Shown: in pieces, positions 54,482-62,953 of the stretch
Layout of the letters: each line of letters starts with the position of its first letter
Numbering within the stretch: the first letter of the stretch is position 1
Source of the DNA: Hyalangium ruber
GTDB taxonomy: Bacteria; Myxococcota; Myxococcia; Myxococcales; Myxococcaceae
NCBI RefSeq assembly: GCF_034259325.1
Contig: NZ_JAXIVS010000017.1
Span: 1-64,000 of the forward strand
Reading direction: 5' to 3'
Length of the DNA stretch: 64,000 bases
The notes under the pieces: generated by a model
Databases searched by the model: none
Told to the model about the DNA's origin: nothing
Seen by the model: only the letters and a program-made list of their open reading frames with translations
Made by a program: the position numbers and the translations under genes

Positions 54482-56131
54482 TTGAGCGAGACGAATCCCC
54501 CAAACAGCAGGTGGTCCAAGGTACCGCTCTGGCTGGCGGCCCTGCTCAACGGCATGGTCACCATCGTGCTGATCGTGCTCACCTGGTTCCTGTTCTCCAG
54601 TGAGATGGGGGAGCCGTTCCGGCAGAACACGGGCAGCGGGTACAAGATCGCCATCGCCGTCCTGGCGGGCCTGCTCACCGGCTTCATCACCCTCTGGGCG
54701 ATTGGCGGAGACCTCCGGAAGAAGTGGACGGATCTCGCCAAGTCCACGGTGGAGATCGCCCCCACCCTGCTGAGGCCCGTTCTCTTCGTGTTGCTGGTGA
54801 TCGTCCTCACGGTCGCCTATCGGGTCATGGTGGACGCCTCCCGAGCGGAGGCAGGCCTCGTGCCAGCCCCGGATGAGATCGACTTCTTCCACCTCGGGCT
54901 CGTGGGGCTAACCGCGCTGCCGTCGGTGCTGACGGCCTGCGTGTCGCTGCTCATCGAGCGCCGCATCGCGGCACGGGGGGTGTTCTCCTTCGCCGTCGAC
55001 AAGTCACGCCTCTCGGAGGACTTGCGCGACAGCGAGCTGCCGGAGCAGCTCCAGCGGAACTGGGACTACGAGCGCGAGCTCATGCAGGGCTCCATCCAGC
55101 GCATGGGCCGGCACGGCGCCATCCTGGGCTTCCTGGCCTCCGCCATCGTGGCCACCTGCGCCGTGACCATCATCCGCAGGGACAACGAGATGAACCACCT
55201 CGTGGCGCTGGCTGTTGGGACGGCGGCGAGCATCTCCTTCACCCTGCACCTGGGGCAGATCTTCTTCCGCTCCGCGAGCAACGACGCCACCGCCCGGATG
55301 ATGGCCTGGGCCTCTCGCACGCTGCTGATCGTCTCGGTCTGCGCCCTGTTCTTCGGCGCCCTGGCGCTGGGCAGCGACGGCAAGCTGTCCATCCTGGCGA
55401 AGAACCCCGCCACCGCGACGGCGGAAGACCCCTCCGCCCCCCCACCAGAGACAGTCCCGGCCCCCACCACTCCTCCGCCGGAGCCCAACCCCCTGCGCGG
55501 CCGCATGGGCGCGCTGCTCATCGGCGTGGCGGTGGCGCTGCTGGGCGAGCGGCTGATGCGGGTGGTGACCAACCGCGCCGCGAGCCTGCTGGGGATGGAA
55601 GGGCTCGCGGCTCCGCAGCCCGGGAACCTGACGCTCATCGATGGACTGAGCGAGGACGACTCCCGGCGCCTGGCCGAGGAGCGGATCGACTCGGTCCACG
55701 CCCTGGCCTTCACCCCCACGCCCCGCATCTTCTTCAACACCGTCTACAGCCTGCAGCGCATCTGCGACTGGCAGGATCAAGCCCTGCTCATCGAGCGTGT
55801 CGGACGAACCAACGCCCTGCTGCTGCGCGAACAGTTCTTCGTTCGTGGCGCCATCTCCGCCCGGCGTTATGCCCTCCAGAAGTTCGGTCCGAAGTCGCAG
55901 GACGAGCAGTGCCCCGCGGCGCCCCCCTCCCCCTCGGCACCGAAGCCTGGCATCGAGGGTGACAAGGAACCGGAGGAGCCCCTGGAGCCCCCCTTCGACC
56001 TGGGGCAGGGCTCCCACCTGCACCACGCGCTGCGCTCCCTGGTCGATGATGAGGACATCGAGCGGCTGGAGATCTTCTGGCGCGCGGTGCCGATCCTGAC
56101 CCCCGAGGACACCAAGCCGAAGACCGCCTAA
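54482..56131 (+). CDS. Polytopic membrane protein with a C-terminal helix-hairpin-like domain
   Basis: 549 aa from a TTG start with GGGAG upstream. Seven to eight predicted helices occur in residues 15-355, interrupted by a cytoplasmic helical segment (about 170-215) and a Pro-rich loop (about 315-340). The C-terminus has [19 protein letters not shown] and the following residues, which resemble small helix-hairpin-helix-like domains. Function unknown. Its TAA overlaps the rubredoxin TAG on the other strand (CTAA), the tightest convergent end here. Confidence 0.75.
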   Translation: MSETNPPNSRWSKVPLWLAALLNGMVTIVLIVLTWFLFSSEMGEPFRQNTGSGYKIAIAVLAGLLTGFITLWAIGGDLRKKWTDLAKSTVEIAPTLLRPVLFVLLVIVLTVAYRVMVDASRAEAGLVPAPDEIDFFHLGLVGLTALPSVLTACVSLLIERRIAARGVFSFAVDKSRLSEDLRDSELPEQLQRNWDYERELMQGSIQRMGRHGAILGFLASAIVATCAVTIIRRDNEMNHLVALAVGTAASISFTLHLGQIFFRSASNDATARMMAWASRTLLIVSVCALFFGALALGSDGKLSILAKNPATATAEDPSAPPPETVPAPTTPPPEPNPLRGRMGALLIGVAVALLGERLMRVVTNRAASLLGMEGLAAPQPGNLTLIDGLSEDDSRRLAEERIDSVHALAFTPTPRIFFNTVYSLQRICDWQDQALLIERVGRTNALLLREQFFVRGAISARRYALQKFGPKSQDEQCPAAPPSPSAPKPGIEGDKEPEEPLEPPFDLGQGSHLHHALRSLVDDEDIERLEIFWRAVPILTPEDTKPKTA

Positions 56132-56295
56132 TCCTCCTCCAGGGGCTGGAAGTCGGCCTTGGAGGCGCCGCAGTCCGAGCAAACCCAGGTGTCGGGGAGG
56201 TCCTCGAACGCGGTCCCCGGCGCGATGCCCGAGGCGGGGTCTCCTTCCGCTGGGTCATAGATGTGGAAACACACGGCACATTGGTAGCGCTTCAT
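56128..56295 (-). CDS. Rubredoxin
   Basis: 55 aa from the ATG at 56295 ([19 protein letters not shown]); a second ATG lies one codon upstream. Iron is held by four Cys in CAVC and CSDC. The segment [20 protein letters not shown] is characteristic. Carries single electrons, for example to alkane hydroxylases, or in peroxide reduction. Its stop overlaps the stop of the convergent membrane-protein gene by two bases. Confidence 0.97.
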   Translation of the reverse strand: MKRYQCAVCFHIYDPAEGDPASGIAPGTAFEDLPDTWVCSDCGASKADFQPLEED

Positions 56296-56358
56296 CATGT
56301 CGAGGCCTCGCTGCCCCCAGTATCGGGCAGGAGGCCTCGGTGACACCACGCCCCCGAC

Positions 56359-57402
56359 TCAGTGGACGGTGGGATTCGGAGGCTCGGACGGAGCCTCGGG
56401 CGGCTGCCCCCGGGCCACGCGGCGGCGCCAGCGCCAGAAGGCTCGCTGCGTCTTGGCCGCGCTGCTGGCGCTCTTGGCCGCGCCCGGCGTCTTGAGCGGC
56501 GGCTCGAGCGGCGGCGGCTCTCCGGGAGCCCGGGCCCCCTTCGCCTTGGCCCTCGCGTCGCGCGAGGCGTGCTCGAGGATGGCGTTCAGCTCGCCACCGA
56601 GGATGAAGATGAGGCCGGTGATGTAGAGCCACAGCAGCAGCACCACCACACCGCCGATGGAGCCGTAGGTGACGTTGTACTTGCCGAAGTGCTCCACGTA
56701 CTGCGTGAAGCCCCAGGTACACGTGAGCCACAGCCCCGTGCCGATCACCGAGCCCGGGGTGATGTACTTGAAGCGCTGCTTCACGTCCGGCAGCACGTAG
56801 TAGCAGAGCGCCAGCATCAGCATCACCAGCGAGGCGGTGAAGGGCCAGCGCGCCCAGGACCACACGAAGTGGAAGGCATCGACGAGCTGCAGCCGGTGGG
56901 CGATCCACTCCCCCGCCTTGCCGCCCAGCAGGAAGATGGTGAAGGACAGGGGGATGAGCAGCGTGCCCACCAGCGTCATCAGCATCGCCACGCCCTGGGT
57001 CTTCCAGATGGGCCGGGACTCGGGCACGTCATAGGCGAGGTTGAGCGCCTTGCGCAGCGCATCCACCCCGCGCGAGGCCGACCACAGCGCCACCAGGAGA
57101 CCCACCGTGAGCAGCTTGGGCCGAGGCTGGTTCACCAGCGAGCGCAGGTGCTCGTCCACCAGCGCCAGGGCATCCCCCGGCACCAGCGGGGTGATCCGAT
57201 CCAGCATGGACTCGACCGCCCCGGGCGCGAAGGGCAGATAAGCCACCAGCGTGACGAGGAAGAAGAGCAGCGGGAACAGGGAGAAGAGGAAGTAGTACGA
57301 GAGCTGCGCGGCACAGTCGGTGACCGTGTCCTCCTGGAACTCCTTCACCAGGCGCCGGCCGAACTCACGCCACGTCAGGTACTTGAGCCTCGGAAACCCC
57401 AT
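56359..57402 (-). CDS. YihY/BrkB-family inner-membrane protein
   Basis: 347 aa from the ATG at 57402, preceded by AGGGAGAGGAGGG. Six to seven helices with the family signature DTVTDCAAQLSYYFLFSLFPLLFFLV and the late YNVTYGSIGGVVVLLLWLYITGLIFILGGELN. The family was once called ribonuclease BN; the current view is a membrane transport or envelope role of unclear substrate. The C-terminal tail (about 290-347) is basic and proline-rich. Upstream of rubredoxin on the same strand. Confidence 0.9.
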   Translation of the reverse strand: MGFPRLKYLTWREFGRRLVKEFQEDTVTDCAAQLSYYFLFSLFPLLFFLVTLVAYLPFAPGAVESMLDRITPLVPGDALALVDEHLRSLVNQPRPKLLTVGLLVALWSASRGVDALRKALNLAYDVPESRPIWKTQGVAMLMTLVGTLLIPLSFTIFLLGGKAGEWIAHRLQLVDAFHFVWSWARWPFTASLVMLMLALCYYVLPDVKQRFKYITPGSVIGTGLWLTCTWGFTQYVEHFGKYNVTYGSIGGVVVLLLWLYITGLIFILGGELNAILEHASRDARAKAKGARAPGEPPPLEPPLKTPGAAKSASSAAKTQRAFWRWRRRVARGQPPEAPSEPPNPTVH

Positions 57403-57503
57403 CCACCCTCCTCTCCCTGGGGGATGGAAGGTGGGCATGGGCCCCAGAGGGTGCAGCAGGCGGGCAAGCGAGCCCCCTGAGCCTCTCTCGCCTCGAATGT
57501 CGA

Positions 57504-58391
57504 TCAGACGACTTCGGGCGGCAGGTACTTCCCGAGTAACGGACGCAGGCGGGTGCGCACCTCGTTGGGAATGCGGCCCCGGTCGGACCAGATGCCCGCG
57601 GCCAGCGCGGAATCACAGCGGCACGCCTGCGGCACCGTGGCGATGCGAGAGAGGGCCCGGCGGATGAGGGCCAGTCCATCGGCGCTGGTGGCCAGGCGGG
57701 TCTCGCGCAGCGCGGCCCCCAGCGCCTCCGGCTCGGCGTCACCCTGAGGCTGCCAGCCGTCATAGTCCGTGGGCAGCACCACCAGCGCGTAGTGCAGCTC
57801 CGCCTCCCGCGCCAGCTTCGCCTCCGGCATGGCCGTCATGCCGACCAGGTCTCCGCCCCAGGAGCGGTACATGAGGCTCTCGGCCCGGGTGCTCAGCGCG
57901 GGCCCCTCCATGCACACATAGGTGCCCTGCGTGTGGACCTGCGTGTTGTTCCCCTCGGAGGCCCGGATCAGCACCTGCCGCAGCGTCTCGCAGAAGGGGG
58001 AGGCCATCTCCACGTGTACGGCCAGGTCGTCATAGAAGGTGCAGGGCCGGCGGTAGGTGCGGTCGATGACCTGATCAGGGATGACGAGGTGGCGGGGCTG
58101 GATGTGCTCGCGCAGGCTGCCGGCGGTGCCACAGGCGAGCACGTGCGTCACCCCGAGCACCTTGAGGGCAAAGAGGTTGGCGCGGTAGGGCACGCGCGTG
58201 GGGCTGAGCTGGTGGCCGGACCCATGGCGCGCCAGCAGCACGAGCGACATGCCGTCCCGCTCCAGGGTGAGGAGGGGGCCAGCCGGCGGGCCGAACGGTG
58301 TCTCGATGAGGTGGGGGTCGGCCTTGGAAGGCCCGACCAGGGCTTCCACGAGCCCGGCACCTCCAATGATGCCCACCCGGATGCCTGCCAT
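57504..58391 (-). CDS. mtnP: 5'-methylthioadenosine phosphorylase
   Basis: 295 aa from the ATG at 58391; the longer frame to 58610 has no convincing start. Family PNP/MTAP class 2: VGIIGGAGL, LARHGSGHQLSPTRVPYRANLFAL, GTYVCMEGPALSTRAES and GGDLVGMTAMPEAKLARE. It splits MTA to adenine and methylthioribose-1-phosphate in methionine salvage. Lacks other mtn genes nearby. Confidence 0.93.
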   Translation of the reverse strand: MAGIRVGIIGGAGLVEALVGPSKADPHLIETPFGPPAGPLLTLERDGMSLVLLARHGSGHQLSPTRVPYRANLFALKVLGVTHVLACGTAGSLREHIQPRHLVIPDQVIDRTYRRPCTFYDDLAVHVEMASPFCETLRQVLIRASEGNNTQVHTQGTYVCMEGPALSTRAESLMYRSWGGDLVGMTAMPEAKLAREAELHYALVVLPTDYDGWQPQGDAEPEALGAALRETRLATSADGLALIRRALSRIATVPQACRCDSALAAGIWSDRGRIPNEVRTRLRPLLGKYLPPEVV

Positions 58392-58476
58392 ATGCGTCCT
58401 CCATGACGCTGGGGCAGGACGATAGCGCGCCCCCCGCGCCAGGCGAGGCCAAAGGCTGCTAACGTCGCGATTTGTC

Positions 58477-59271
58477 ATGCGCGTACCGCCGCTTCTGATG
58501 CTCCTCCTCCTCGCCGGGCCTGCCACCGCGCTGGGCTCGGGCGGCCTGGCCGCGTGCAAGGAGGACAACACCGCCTGCCGCGAGGACTGCACCGTCGAGT
58601 ACGGCAGCAACTCGCGGGCCTACAGCAAGCTCAACGCCTGCGTGGGCAAATGCACCAGCAAGTACAACCTGTGCCGCGAGCGCCACCTGGCGCTCCAGGA
58701 GCAGAGGGACCTGGGCATCGAGGCCAACCCGGCCAGCGCGGCGCCTCCGCCGCCCCCAGAGCCGACCCGGTACTCCTCCAGTGACGGCGAGGACCTCTCG
58801 CTGGAGGAGCGCGCGCCCGCGGCGGCCGCCTCTGACACGGGGGGTCGCCGGGGCGTCTACCGCACCTCCGAGCCCGCGGCGGAGTCCAAGCCCGCGGCCC
58901 CCGTCGCGAGCACGGATTCCGAGGAGGAGGATGCGGCGCCAGTGCCCACGCCCGCTTCGCCTCCGAAGAGCGAGCCCGCGGAGCCGACCGTGCGCCGGGA
59001 TGTCTACCGCGCCGCCGAGCCCGAGCCCGTCAAGGCACCGGAGCCGGCGAAGCCCGCTCCCGTGGCGGCCTCCGAGCCCAAGCCCGAGGCTCCCGCGAAG
59101 CCCGAGCCCGCGCCGAAGCCCACGGTCGCCGCCTCCGGCGAGTCGGATCCCCTGCTCGACGAGGACCCACCGCCTCCGCCTCCCAAGCCCAAGCCCAAGG
59201 CCCCCGAGCGCCCGTCGCTGCCTCCGGAGCCGAAGCACGACATCTCCGACTGGGACCCCAACGGAGACTGA
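58477..59271 (+). CDS. Secreted Cys-motif protein with a Pro/Ala/Glu-rich tail
   Basis: 264 aa. Signal peptide (LLMLLLLAGPATALG). The small N-terminal domain (about 25-65) has six Cys in a C-x6-C-x3-C...C-x3-C-x6-C pattern (ACKEDNTACREDC ... ACVGKCTSKYNLC), likely a disulfide helical hairpin. The rest is low complexity, Pro/Ala/Glu/Lys-rich, with repeated VYR(T/A) patches (GVYRTSEPA, DVYRAAEPE). Extended linker or cell-envelope spacer; function unknown. Confidence 0.75.
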   Translation: MRVPPLLMLLLLAGPATALGSGGLAACKEDNTACREDCTVEYGSNSRAYSKLNACVGKCTSKYNLCRERHLALQEQRDLGIEANPASAAPPPPPEPTRYSSSDGEDLSLEERAPAAAASDTGGRRGVYRTSEPAAESKPAAPVASTDSEEEDAAPVPTPASPPKSEPAEPTVRRDVYRAAEPEPVKAPEPAKPAPVAASEPKPEAPAKPEPAPKPTVAASGESDPLLDEDPPPPPPKPKPKAPERPSLPPEPKHDISDWDPNGD

Positions 59272-59294
59272 AGTCCGCTCCCGGGCGTGGGGCC

Positions 59295-60554
59295 TCAGAT
59301 GAGGGGCTTCAGCACCTTGAGAACTTCGGCCGCCTGGGTCGAGATCTTGTTGGCGCTCAGGATCGACTCATGGATGGCCGTGCTCATCGCGGCGTTGACC
59401 GGAGCGTTCCTGTGCCGCATCTCGAGGATGGGAGCGATCTTATTGTTGACGATGCTGGACTTCAGCGGACGCTCCGTCGCGGGGGGCTCGGGTCTCGTCA
59501 GCTCGTAGACGGCATCGTCGGTCCAGTGGTCTCGAACCGCTTCCTCCGTCGCCCCGATGGAGGTGGCGATCGCGGTGATGGCGGTGTCGTAGACGGTGTC
59601 GAGCGGAGCGGCGACAGCCCCCGTGGACGCGGTGTAGAGCCCGCATAAGGTCGTTGCCGCGAGGTACGGAACGCCGTTGGAGCGTGGGTCCATGGCCCCC
59701 TTGATGGTGCAGCCATGGAAGTCCTTCGCCAGGCCCGGGAGCTTGTCCAACTCCGCCGCCACCTCGAAGCTGAGGAACGACAACCACTGAAAGAACCAGA
59801 GCTTCAGCCGCACCCGGCTGTTCCAGTAGGCGTGGAGCGGCGCGGTGTTGTCCTCCGCCACGGTGTTGACGAGGGTGTTGGCCGCCGCGACCAGGGGGAG
59901 GATCTTCGGAAGCTCCTCGTCGGTGGTGAGCTGGGACCAGATCGCCTTCGCCTTCTTGGCGTCAGCTTGAAAGAGCGTCTCCGCGCGAATGGTCATGTTC
60001 GCCTGGCAGGAGCCATGGGTCGAAACCTTCGAGATGCGCCCCTGACAGGAGCTCCCTCCGAAGTCGGCGGAGGGGGTGAACGTCATCTGGCTGGGCGCCT
60101 TCGTGTACGCCTCCCTCACGATCTGCAGCAACTCCTTGAGGCCAATCCCGGTCACCGCGAACGGCGCGGTGACGACCTCTGCGGTGGCCGAGGAGACATT
60201 TGCGGCGGCTCCGAAGATCTGATCCAGCTCGTACTTGAGCTTGGGGATGCCGAAGCTGAACCCCTTGTTGGGGTTGTACTCGGCCTTCTCGCTCATGGTG
60301 CCCGAGGTGCGGGACACGTTGAGCAGGCCCTCGATCTCCAAGCCCAGTGTGAGGTGAGCGCGCGTGACGGGCAAGCGCGTGGTGTTCTCCGCATGGATGG
60401 CTCGAGGCACGATCCCCCCCGGGTCGCAAGTAAGCCCCAAGCTACAGCAAACTTCGCGCCTGCCCTCCGCGCCAGAGAACTTCCGTTCTTCTGGCGATGA
60501 CGCGTGGAAACGCGCTGCGGAAACCGCAGCGCGGACTGCGAAAGTCGCAGCCAC
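59295..60554 (-). CDS. Hypothetical protein, start uncertain
   Basis: Up to 419 aa. The frame from the ATG at 60296 (MSEKAEYNPNKGFSFGIPKL) is solid; the upstream part still looks coding for about 30 residues (RAHLTLGLEIEGLLNVSR), so the true start may be a GTG or ATG between 60296 and 60420. The region beyond 60420 carries hairpins (see 60511) and is doubtful. It has several Cys (GGSSCQG, GSCQAN, HGCTIKG) and helical C-terminal half. No known family recognised. Confidence 0.6.
   Translation of the reverse strand: MAATFAVRAAVSAARFHASSPEERKFSGAEGRREVCCSLGLTCDPGGIVPRAIHAENTTRLPVTRAHLTLGLEIEGLLNVSRTSGTMSEKAEYNPNKGFSFGIPKLKYELDQIFGAAANVSSATAEVVTAPFAVTGIGLKELLQIVREAYTKAPSQMTFTPSADFGGSSCQGRISKVSTHGSCQANMTIRAETLFQADAKKAKAIWSQLTTDEELPKILPLVAAANTLVNTVAEDNTAPLHAYWNSRVRLKLWFFQWLSFLSFEVAAELDKLPGLAKDFHGCTIKGAMDPRSNGVPYLAATTLCGLYTASTGAVAAPLDTVYDTAITAIATSIGATEEAVRDHWTDDAVYELTRPEPPATERPLKSSIVNNKIAPILEMRHRNAPVNAAMSTAIHESILSANKISTQAAEVLKVLKPLI
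60511..60550. repeat. Two adjacent short hairpins between genes
   Basis: CGCGCTGCGG-AAA-CCGCAGCGCG (60511-60533) is a perfect 10-bp stem; CTGCGA-AAG-TCGCAG (60536-60550) follows with a 6-bp stem. They lie 20 bp after the end of the aldo/keto reductase gene on the minus strand, so a terminator or mRNA-stability role is plausible. Confidence 0.55.
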
Positions 60555-60569
60555 CGCAGGGCATTGACG

Positions 60570-61622
60570 TCACGGTGTGCGGCGCTTGACGGCCCACTGC
60601 GTCGGAGGCGGATTGCGGTCACCGTTGACCGCGTACTGGTGCCAGTAGGGGTAGATCGGCGTGCGACCGCTCACCGCGTCGAGCTTCGCCACCTGCTCGG
60701 CCGTCAGGTTCCAGCCAGTCGCCCCCAAGTTCTGCCTCAGCTGCTCCTCGTTGCGCGCACCGATGACGACGCTCGAGATGGTGGGCTGTTGCAGCAGCCA
60801 GTTGATCGCGATCTGGGGCACGGTCTTGCCCGTCTCCTGGGCGATCGCGGCGAGCGTATCGACCACGTTGTAGAGGTGCTCCTCGGGAACTTCCGGAGCG
60901 CCCACCCCAGCGCTGACACGGCTGTTCGCCGGCAGCGGCTGGCCTCTCCGGACCTTGCCGGAGAGCTGGCCTCCCGCGAGCGGGCTCCACACCAGCGTGC
61001 CGACCTTCTGGTCGATCGCGAGCGGCATCAGCTCCCACTCGAACTCCCGGTTCACGAGTGAGTAGTAGACCTGATGCGCGACATGGCGCGGCAGTCCGTA
61101 CTTCTCGGACAGGCTCAGCGACTTCATCAGATGCCAGCCCGAGAAGTTCGAGCAGCCGATGTAGAGGACCTTGCCGCTCCGGACGAGATGCTCCAAGGCG
61201 TACAGCGTCTCCTCTACCGGCGTCATCGCGTCGAAGCCGTGGAGCTGGTAGAGCTCGACATGGTCGGTGCCGAGCCTGCGCAGGCTCGCCTCGCAGGCCT
61301 TGATCAGGTGGTAGCGCGAGGAGCCAACATCGTTGTGCCCCCGCCCCGTGCGGAAGGTGGCCTTGGTCGCAATCATCACCTCGTTGCGGCGCCCCGCGAT
61401 GGCCTTGCCGAGGATCTCCTCGGCGACCCCTTCCGAATAGACATCGGCGGTGTCGAACAGGTTGAGGCCCGCCTCCAGGCAGATGTCCACGAGACGCGTG
61501 GCCTCCTGCACCGTGGTGGTGCCCCAAGCCCGAAAGAACTCATTCGTCCCACCGAAGGTCGCCGTCCCGAGGCTCAGGACGGGAACCTTCAACCCCGAAG
61601 CTCCCAGCAGTCTGAACTCCAC
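60570..61622 (-). CDS. Aldo/keto reductase
   Basis: 350 aa. (alpha/beta)8 NADP-dependent reductase. Tetrad: Asp and Tyr in NLFDTADVYSEG, Lys in MIATKATF, and His in LYQLHGFD. Also VIGARNEEQLRQNL for NADPH. Closest to the YajO/Gfo-independent AKR branch and 1-deoxyxylulose-like members; the substrate is unknown. Confidence 0.95.
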   Translation of the reverse strand: MEFRLLGASGLKVPVLSLGTATFGGTNEFFRAWGTTTVQEATRLVDICLEAGLNLFDTADVYSEGVAEEILGKAIAGRRNEVMIATKATFRTGRGHNDVGSSRYHLIKACEASLRRLGTDHVELYQLHGFDAMTPVEETLYALEHLVRSGKVLYIGCSNFSGWHLMKSLSLSEKYGLPRHVAHQVYYSLVNREFEWELMPLAIDQKVGTLVWSPLAGGQLSGKVRRGQPLPANSRVSAGVGAPEVPEEHLYNVVDTLAAIAQETGKTVPQIAINWLLQQPTISSVVIGARNEEQLRQNLGATGWNLTAEQVAKLDAVSGRTPIYPYWHQYAVNGDRNPPPTQWAVKRRTP

Positions 61623-61716
61623 GATCTCCTGCCTTCCTTGCCGAATCGCTCCATGCGATCGAATGGCACGGGAGCACTACCACTTCTTCAGGGGCAGGGA
61701 CCTCTTCAACCACCCG

Positions 61717-61914
61717 CTATAGAATGCCCGGTGGCTCCGGCTGCGGATTCAGCGCCACCCAGGAAAACAATGAGCGAAGGCTGATCGCCCTCGGCGGCAG
61801 CGGTTGCGGGTTCAACAGAACCTCGCTGGCAAAGCCACCACGGACCCCTTCCAGCTCAGCGATGTCGAGGTCGCGGAAGTCGACGGTAGCCGTTTCGGTC
61901 TTCCATGCGGTCAT
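61717..61914 (-). CDS. Double-glycine-leader peptide with NPQP-type repeats
   Basis: 65 aa from the ATG at 61914. The leader DFRDLDIAELEGVRGG has the ELxxVxGG cut site of bacteriocin/RiPP-type peptides (Gly26-Gly27). The 38-residue core has two copies of LNPQP(L/E)PP (LLNPQPLPPR and ALNPQPEPPG). No Cys, no signal peptide. It lies alone between the aldo/keto reductase and a divergent lipoprotein gene; no peptidase-ABC exporter is seen in the window. Function unknown. Confidence 0.7.
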   Translation of the reverse strand: MTAWKTETATVDFRDLDIAELEGVRGGFASEVLLNPQPLPPRAISLRSLFSWVALNPQPEPPGIL

Positions 61915-62053
61915 GTGCCTGCTCGTGGTTTGACCGGCCGCTCCATTGCCACCGGTCCTGTCTGTAATGAATGGGCGGGTTGAGCGCCGATGTGATGGAG
62001 GAGCCCACGCTTCGAGCGCTGTTCGGGTAGGGAGCATCTGTAAGCTGCCATGG

Positions 62054-62950
62054 ATGACACTCCGTCCTGCGGCTGGCCCCTTCCGCCTCGTGAGTCTTGT
62101 GGTCACGCTCCTCGCCACGCTGCTCGGGTGTTCCCATGCGCCCAAAACAGAGTCGCTCGAGAACCCCTTCGGTGCCTTCAACTTCACGCTCGAGTCACGG
62201 CCGGCCAGTGAGCAGATCGGGCTGCTCGACGAGGTCGGCTACAAGGGCGTGGCGTTGACCTGGCCTGGCGTCGAGACCTTCGAGGCGTTCGCCACTGCGC
62301 CCGCGGTGCGCGAGGGCAGGTTCCGGCTGTTCGCGGTGCTGTACGACTTCCGGTTCGACACGCCGTGGAGCCGCGAAGAGGTCGACACGATGCTCTCCAC
62401 CCTCGCGCCTCAACGAACCGACCTGTGGCTGATGCTGAGCGGGCCTCACGGGCCCAATGAGTCCATGGTCACGGCGGTCCGCGAGCTCGTCGCCATGGCC
62501 ACGGCGCGAGGGGTCCGCGTCGTGCTGTATCCGCATGACGACAACGCGATCGAGAACGTCGAGGAAGCCGTCGCCCTGCTCCAGGCAGTCGGCCGCCCGG
62601 AGCTGAAGGTGTCCCTGCACCTCTGCCACGAACTCAAGGCGGGCAACCGCGACCGGCTCGCCGAGGTCATCGCCGCCGCCGCTCCCCACCTCGTGCTGGC
62701 GAGCATCCACGGCGCGGCGCGGGAGACGGTCACTCCCGGCTGGTCCACGACCATCCAGCCCCTGGACCGCGGCGACCTCGATGTGCGCAGCGCGTACCTG
62801 CTGCCGCTCATCCGCGCTGGCTACACCGGCCCCGTGCTCCTGCACACCTTCGGGCTCGTGGATCCCCCAGAGGAGCACCTCCGTCGCTCCTATGAGGCCT
62901 GGAAGCAGATGGCCGGCGAGGTCGCCGCCACCCTCGCGAGCGAGCGCTGA
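62054..62950 (+). CDS. TIM-barrel (xylose-isomerase/AP-endonuclease-2-like) lipoprotein
   Basis: 298 aa from the ATG at 62054. Lipobox TLLGC (Cys26) means a membrane-anchored periplasmic protein. The barrel strands are visible: GAFNFTLESRP, GVALTWPG, FAVLYDFRFD, VRVVLYPHDDN (metal-type His/Asp), LKVSLHLCHELKAGN, LVLASIHGA and GPVLLHTFG. It resembles sugar-phosphate isomerase/epimerase proteins. Divergent from the double-glycine peptide gene, 139 bp between starts. Confidence 0.8.
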   Translation: MTLRPAAGPFRLVSLVVTLLATLLGCSHAPKTESLENPFGAFNFTLESRPASEQIGLLDEVGYKGVALTWPGVETFEAFATAPAVREGRFRLFAVLYDFRFDTPWSREEVDTMLSTLAPQRTDLWLMLSGPHGPNESMVTAVRELVAMATARGVRVVLYPHDDNAIENVEEAVALLQAVGRPELKVSLHLCHELKAGNRDRLAEVIAAAAPHLVLASIHGAARETVTPGWSTTIQPLDRGDLDVRSAYLLPLIRAGYTGPVLLHTFGLVDPPEEHLRRSYEAWKQMAGEVAATLASER

Positions 62951-62953
62951 GCG

